Shown here piece after piece: positions 59,952 to 64,000 of a stretch of DNA of 64,000 nucleotides. The stretch covers positions 1-64,000 of the forward strand of contig JAABTN010000010.1 of NCBI GenBank assembly GCA_011389895.1, given 5' to 3'. The notes below the pieces were generated by a model. The model saw only the letters and a list, made by a program, of their open reading frames with translations. It searched no databases and had not been told where the DNA came from. Origin of the DNA: Maritimibacter sp. GTDB taxonomy: Bacteria > Pseudomonadota > Alphaproteobacteria > Rhodobacterales > Rhodobacteraceae. The position numbers were made by a program, and so were the translations under genes. The first letter of the stretch is position 1. Every line of letters begins with the position of its first letter.

Positions 59952-60823
59952 TGCGCGTCGGTTTCGCCGGCCTCGGCCGGATGGGGCGGCACATGGCGCG
60001 CAACCTCGTCGGCGCGGGCCACGAGCTTGTGGTGTGGAACCGCTCGCCAGCGCCCGCCCGGGCGCTTGCTGCCGAGATCGGGGTAAAGGTCGCCGAAACA
60101 CCGGCGGCCCTTGCCGAGGTCAGCGAGGTGGTGATCACCATGCTGGCCGACGACCCGGCCTCGGAAGCGGTGCACGCGGGCCACGGCGGGCTTTTCACCG
60201 CCGCGGGCGGCGCGCGCACCATCATCGAGATGGGCACCATGAGCCCCGGCCACATTGCCGGGCTGGTTACAGCCGCGCCCGAAGGCGTGACGGTGATCGA
60301 CGCCCCGGTTTCGGGCGCCACCCAGGCCGCCGAGGCGGCGGCGCTGGTGATCATGGCGGGCTGTGACGAGGCCGCCGCCGCCCGCCTCGCGCCGCTTTTC
60401 GAAGCGATGGGCAAGCAGACTTTCGCCCTCGGACCATCCGGATCGGGGGCGGTGATGAAGCTTGCGGTCAACACCCTGATCCACGGCGTCAACCAGTGCT
60501 TTGCCGAGGCGATGACATTGGCCGAAAGTGCCGGGATCGAGAGCGCGCGCGCCTTCGACGTGGTCGAGGCCTCTGCTGCCGCTGCTCCGATGCTAAGCTA
60601 CCGCCGCCCGCTCTACCTCGACGAGGCGAACCATGACGTTACCTTCACCGTCGCACTGGCGCAGAAGGACATGGCGGTAACCCTCGCGCTCGCCAAGCAC
60701 CTCGGCGTGTCCATGCCGCAGGGCGCGGTCACCCTCGCGAAGCTCGACGAGGCCGCCACCGCCGGTTACGGCGCGCGCGACATGGCCGCGATGCTGGATT
60801 ACATGAGAAAGGATACGCAATGA
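59951..60823 (+). CDS. NAD(P)-dependent 3-hydroxyisobutyrate/tartronate-semialdehyde-reductase-like protein
   Basis: A 290-aa beta-hydroxyacid dehydrogenase. The Rossmann motif is GFAGLGRMGRHMARNL, followed by VVWNRSPAPARAL; the substrate motif is DAPVSGATQAAEAAALVI (about 117), and the catalytic Lys is in GSGAVMKLAVNTL (about 170). The N-terminal TGATG overlap couples it to the ATPase. It would oxidise a beta-hydroxyacid or reduce a semialdehyde arising from the sugar-like substrate. Exact reaction unknown. Confidence 0.93.
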   Translation: MRVGFAGLGRMGRHMARNLVGAGHELVVWNRSPAPARALAAEIGVKVAETPAALAEVSEVVITMLADDPASEAVHAGHGGLFTAAGGARTIIEMGTMSPGHIAGLVTAAPEGVTVIDAPVSGATQAAEAAALVIMAGCDEAAAARLAPLFEAMGKQTFALGPSGSGAVMKLAVNTLIHGVNQCFAEAMTLAESAGIESARAFDVVEASAAAAPMLSYRRPLYLDEANHDVTFTVALAQKDMAVTLALAKHLGVSMPQGAVTLAKLDEAATAGYGARDMAAMLDYMRKDTQ

Positions 60824-61539
60824 AAGCCGCGCTCTTCGTGGGGGGCTGGGAAGGCCACGCCCCCTCCGATTTCGCCGACTGGTATGCCGATCTCCTGACG
60901 GCCAACGGCTTCGAGGTCGATGTCCACGACACGCTCGAACCGCTCGAACGCCCCGGTGATCTCGCCGATCTCGACCTGATCACCCCGATCTGGTCCTCTG
61001 CCCGGTCAGGGCACAAGGATGAATTTGGCAACATGACCAAGCCGCAGGAAGACGGGCTTCTTGCGCTCGTCGCCAATGGCTGCGGCCTCGCCGGCTGGCA
61101 TGGCCACATGGGCGACGCGTTCCGCGACCGGCCAACCTACCATTTCCTTATCGGCGGACAGTTCGTCGCCCACCCGCCGGGCTGGCCCGACAACCTCCAG
61201 CCGAAAGAGGACTACATCGACTACGATGTCACCATCTGCCGCCCCGACGACCTCATCGTGAAGGGGATCAGAAGTTTTCGGCTGACCTCGGAACAGTATT
61301 ACATGCTGGTCGACCCTTCTAACGAAGTGCTGGCCACCACCACCTTTTCGGGCGAACACCTGTGGTGGATCGAGGGCACGGTGATCCCGGTGGTCTGGAA
61401 ACGCCGCTGGGACAAAGGCCGGGTGTTCTACTGCTCGATTGGCCACGAGCTTGACGATCTCAAGCAGCCGCAGGTCACCGAGATCATCCGCCGCGGCGCC
61501 ATCTGGGCGGCCGAGGGCAAGGCGGCGGCGATGGCCTGA
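60820..61539 (+). CDS. ThuA-like domain protein
   Basis: A 239-aa protein of the ThuA (trehalose-utilisation-like) glutamine-amidotransferase fold. Features are ALFVGGWEGHAPSDFADWYADLL, NGCGLAGWHGHMGDAFRDRPTYHFLIGGQF and a late GRVFYCSIGHELDDLKQP. No catalytic Cys-His-Glu triad of true amidotransferases is evident, as usual for ThuA. ThuA proteins occur in sugar-utilisation operons, and roles in keto-sugar handling have been proposed. It is coupled by ATGA to the dehydrogenase gene and is the last gene before a terminator. Confidence 0.92.
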   Translation: MKAALFVGGWEGHAPSDFADWYADLLTANGFEVDVHDTLEPLERPGDLADLDLITPIWSSARSGHKDEFGNMTKPQEDGLLALVANGCGLAGWHGHMGDAFRDRPTYHFLIGGQFVAHPPGWPDNLQPKEDYIDYDVTICRPDDLIVKGIRSFRLTSEQYYMLVDPSNEVLATTTFSGEHLWWIEGTVIPVVWKRRWDKGRVFYCSIGHELDDLKQPQVTEIIRRGAIWAAEGKAAAMA

Positions 61540-61551
61540 CCACCGGGGTTC

Positions 61552-61584
61552 GGGGGACGCCCTGGGAAATCGCCGCGTCCCCCT
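61552..61584 (+). terminator. terminator-like hairpin at the end of the sugar operon
   Basis: GGGGGACGC and GCGTCCCCC pair around a 13-base loop, followed by TCTTATGCTTTC. The T content is modest, so it is a fair but not ideal intrinsic terminator. It lies between convergent operons. Confidence 0.65.
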
Positions 61585-61621
61585 CTTATGCTTTCACGTC
61601 CTTGGGCCGGTTACCCGGGTG

Positions 61622-63169
61622 TCATGCCTTCTTCATGGCGTCCGTGGTCTGTTCGGCAAGGCTGATCCCGGCTTGGTTCATGGTCAGGTAGGTGTAATCC
61701 GCCCCCGCTTCGCGGATCTGTTCCTGATGGGCCTCGTGCAGCGCATGTGCCACGATCGGTCCGGTGAAGCCGCGCTGGCGCAGCGACCGGGCGGCAATCA
61801 GCTTTGCCTCGATATCGTCCATGGCGAGGATCGCGGCCTTGAGACGACCAAAGTCGCAACTGCGCCAGAAATTGCTGTCCTCGGCATCGGCGAACATCAC
61901 GTTGCGCCCGGCCTTGGCGTGACCCTCGGCCTTATAGGTGTCGGCGTCCAGACCGAGCGGCTTCAACCCCTGTTCTTCAATGAACGTGTAGGCCGCGCTG
62001 CCGGTGCGGCCCATGCCGAAAATCAGCACATCGGCATCCCCCATTTCCTTTGGCTGTTCGTCGGGGTGGATGGTGTCGCGTTCATAGCGGCGCAGCGCAT
62101 TCTCGTATCGCTCGTAGAGCGGATGGGCGAACCGGTTGAGCGGGGCCGAGATCACGAACGAGATCGACACTGCGATGGCCAGCGGCACGAGGTATTCCGG
62201 CAAGACACCGGCGGCGACGATCAGCCCGAATTCGGAATAGGCGGTCAGGCTGAGCGCGGTGAGAAACGCGCTGCGCGCCCGTAGCTTGAACGCGACCAGA
62301 AGCGCAAAGAACAGCACCCCCTTCAATGCCAGAGCGATGCCAACGGCAATGGCAAAGACCATCGCGCCCCAATCCGGCAGGCCGGTAAGCCCGATTTGCA
62401 GGAAGAAGCCGACAAGGAATATCTCCTTGAGCGACCAGAGAGATTGGCCCAGCTCCTTGGCGCGGGTATGGGTCGACAACAAGACGCCCATGACCAGCGC
62501 CCCGATCTCTGACGACAGCCCCATCGCCTCGAACCCCATGCCGCCGATCACCAGCGACAGCATCATGCCCATGAGCACGAGCAATTCGTCATGCCCCGCG
62601 AGATCGAGCAACCGGTGAAGCACCGGGCGCAACAGCGGCACGCCAAACACGAGCAGCGCCCAGATGTTCGGTGTCTGGCCGGACCAGACCGCCAGCACCA
62701 CGAGCGCGATGATATCCTGCACGATCAGGATGCCGATGGCGGTCCGCCCGTGAAAAGCCCCCAGCTCGCGCTTGGTTTCCAAAAGCTTCGCGGCCAGAAC
62801 GGTCGAGGAAAAGGACAGCGCAATCGCGATCAGAAGCGCGGTGTTCCAGTCAAGGCCCATGAACAGCTTGAGCCCCGGCATGAACACGGCGACCGAGATT
62901 GCGAAATGCAACAAGGCGCCGCCGATGACCTGCGGCTGGGCGATCTGCTTGAGCTTCAACTTGAGCCCGACGGTGAAGAGCAACATCAGAACGCCGAGGT
63001 GCGCGACATGGCCAAGCGTTTCGCCGGTGTAGTCGGGCAGACCAAGCGTGGGGCCGAAAATATTGATCGCAAACCCGGCGGCGAGAAACCCGACCAGCGG
63101 CGGAAGCCCGACCTGCCTGACGGCAAGACCGAAGCAGAACGCGAATGATATGGTGATGACCTCGAACAT
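61622..63169 (-). CDS. Kef-type monovalent cation:proton antiporter with RCK domain
   Basis: A 515-aa CPA2-family transporter. Start ATG 63169 (MFEVITISFAFCFGLAV) follows GAAGGAG. Residues 1-370 contain about 11-12 helices, including LSFSSTVLAAKLLETKRELG, GRTAIGILIVQDIIALVVL and SSEIGALVMGVLLS. From about 380 a TrkA-N/RCK NAD-binding domain follows (DVLIFGMGRTGSAAYTFIEE). It would exchange K+ (or Na+) for H+ under nucleotide or thiol control. Monocistronic, converging with the sugar operon. Confidence 0.92.
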   Translation of the reverse strand: MFEVITISFAFCFGLAVRQVGLPPLVGFLAAGFAINIFGPTLGLPDYTGETLGHVAHLGVLMLLFTVGLKLKLKQIAQPQVIGGALLHFAISVAVFMPGLKLFMGLDWNTALLIAIALSFSSTVLAAKLLETKRELGAFHGRTAIGILIVQDIIALVVLAVWSGQTPNIWALLVFGVPLLRPVLHRLLDLAGHDELLVLMGMMLSLVIGGMGFEAMGLSSEIGALVMGVLLSTHTRAKELGQSLWSLKEIFLVGFFLQIGLTGLPDWGAMVFAIAVGIALALKGVLFFALLVAFKLRARSAFLTALSLTAYSEFGLIVAAGVLPEYLVPLAIAVSISFVISAPLNRFAHPLYERYENALRRYERDTIHPDEQPKEMGDADVLIFGMGRTGSAAYTFIEEQGLKPLGLDADTYKAEGHAKAGRNVMFADAEDSNFWRSCDFGRLKAAILAMDDIEAKLIAARSLRQRGFTGPIVAHALHEAHQEQIREAGADYTYLTMNQAGISLAEQTTDAMKKA

Positions 63170-63457
63170 GATGCGCGCTCCTTCAAAATTCACATACTCG
63201 ACACGCGCGGGGGCAAGCGGCCCGGCGTGCGACAAAGTGTTGGGGTCATGATGGCACAGGCTGACAGAAATGCCACCCGTGACGGTTGGGGATGGCTGGG
63301 TTTATGAAAAATACCCGGGTTGACGCAAGCGCCCGGGGGCGCGTTTATCTGTCTACTTCTGCCTCCCGGTCAAATCGGTTAAGCCGTGCAGTATGGGCGT
63401 CGCCACCCCATTGGGGCGGGCTGCAGCCGCGCGGACGAAGACAGAAAAGGACAGCAG
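63170..63457. other. intergenic region between divergent genes
   Basis: This 288-bp stretch should hold both promoters for the antiporter and the alpha-hydroxyacid dehydrogenase. A short AT-richer part lies around 63300-63365. I see no gene or clear palindrome. Confidence 0.4.
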
Positions 63458-64000
63458 ATGCGACTTTCCCAGTGTCACAATTTTCATGACTTCCGTCGGC
63501 TTGCGCAAAAACGGCTGCCCGCGCCGATCTTCAATTACATCGACGGTGCGGCGGACGATGAAATTGCTTATGCGCGCAACACTGCGGTCTTTGATGATGT
63601 CGACCTCGTGCCGCATGTGTTGCGGGGCACCGAAGACATCGACCTTTCGGTCGAGATCATGGGTCAGAAGCTTGCCCTTCCGTTCTATTGCTCGCCCACC
63701 GCGCTTCAGCGGTTGTTTCACCACGAGGGCGAGCGTGCGGTGGCGGCGGCTGCGGCGAAATACGGCACCATGTTCGGGGTGTCATCGCTTGGCACCACCA
63801 GCCTTGAAGAGCTTCGGCGTGCTTATGATACCCCGCAGGTCTACCAGTTTTATTTCCACCGGGACCGGGGTCTGAACAAGGCCATGATGGAGCGCGCGAA
63901 GGCGGCGGGTGTCGATGTCATGATGCTGACCGTCGATTCGATCACCGGCGGCAACCGGGAGCGTGACAAGCGCACCGGTTTCTCGATCCCGTTCCGGCTT
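63458..64000 (+). CDS. lldD: FMN-dependent alpha-hydroxyacid dehydrogenase (L-lactate dehydrogenase-like), 3' end cut by window
   Basis: 181 residues of a roughly 380-aa enzyme. Start ATG 63458 follows AAAGGACAGC. It shows PIFNYIDGAADDEIAYARN (FMN domain start), LPFYCSPTALQRLFHHEGE, FGVSSLGTTSLEEL and QFYFHRDRGLNKAMM, with VDVMMLTVDSITGGNRERD at the cut. The family oxidises L-lactate or related 2-hydroxyacids at the membrane. Catalytic His and Arg lie beyond the window. LldD is the best guess; glycolate- or mandelate-type members are possible. Confidence 0.88.
   Translation, partial: MRLSQCHNFHDFRRLAQKRLPAPIFNYIDGAADDEIAYARNTAVFDDVDLVPHVLRGTEDIDLSVEIMGQKLALPFYCSPTALQRLFHHEGERAVAAAAAKYGTMFGVSSLGTTSLEELRRAYDTPQVYQFYFHRDRGLNKAMMERAKAAGVDVMMLTVDSITGGNRERDKRTGFSIPFRL

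Noticed and set aside
1-64000. CRISPR array, prophage or rRNA operon
   Set aside because: No regularly spaced repeats, phage structural genes or rRNA sequence were seen in the window.

Overview
The window is about 64 kb of GC-rich DNA from an alphaproteobacterium, most likely a marine Rhodobacteraceae (Roseobacter-group) member. The indications are TRAP and Dpp-type transporters, a bifunctional ATP sulfurylase/APS kinase, a trxB gene divergent from an Lrp regulator, the lgt/MidA/pgeF cluster beside ubiK, Hint-domain and SseB-family proteins, and a lysine-rich mini-protein of a kind I associate with this family. There is one tRNA (Gln-TTG). I see no rRNA, CRISPR array, insertion sequence, integrase or phage gene. 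The family is inferred from gene content, not from a marker gene.

Layout. (1) 1-1702: sat/cysC, cut by the window edge. (2) 2061-18185: a catabolic island with two IclR regulators. The first is divergent from a five-gene oxygenase operon (double cupin, small HTH-like protein, Rieske oxygenase, SDR, pentapeptide-like protein). The second is divergent from a flavin monooxygenase-dctPQM operon, and it is followed by a convergent seven-gene operon (alpha/beta hydrolase, extradiol-type VOC dioxygenase, SDR lacking the usual Tyr/Lys, ThDP enzyme, aspartate-dehydrogenase-like protein, aldehyde dehydrogenase). Both of the operons around the second IclR carry nearly the same palindrome in their promoters. 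(3) 18573-26604: a frameshifted quinone-oxidoreductase-like gene, trxB/lrp, cold-shock protein, a large flavin monooxygenase, two cell-wall lipoprotein enzymes and small proteins. (4) 26775-38826: housekeeping genes (pgeF, MidA-type methyltransferase, lgt, ubiK, CAP protein, SseB, UDG, Hint protein, nhaA), an unpaired KpsT/KpsE-like export pair, a BON-MscS channel and tRNA-Gln. (5) 38904-44476: a complete DppABCDF-type peptide transporter. (6) 44658-61539: two divergent operons. Leftward are a winged-helix/solute-binding-protein fusion regulator, an SDR, an M24-family protein, E1-alpha/E1-beta of a 2-oxoacid dehydrogenase, an E2 split in two, and a semialdehyde dehydrogenase. Rightward are a ribose-type ABC transporter, a second similar SDR, a 3-hydroxyisobutyrate-dehydrogenase-like protein and a ThuA-like protein. 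(7) 61622-64000: a Kef-type antiporter and the start of an FMN-dependent alpha-hydroxyacid dehydrogenase.

How the genes work together. Region 2 looks like uptake (TRAP) plus ring hydroxylation, ring cleavage and aldehyde oxidation of an aromatic or heteroaromatic acid whose identity cannot be read from sequence. Region 6 looks like uptake and oxidation of a sugar- or polyol-like compound ending in an acyl-CoA-forming dehydrogenase complex. The most unusual item is the cytoplasmic regulator at 52558-54384, whose sensor part is a MalE-type solute-binding protein. The second is the adjacent split E2, with one lipoyl-bearing protein whose catalytic domain has decayed and one catalytic protein without a lipoyl domain. 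All three periplasmic solute-binding-protein genes are followed by strong intercistronic hairpins. Start codons were moved inward from the ORF track wherever a ribosome-binding site, signal peptide, coupled overlap or family alignment supported it.
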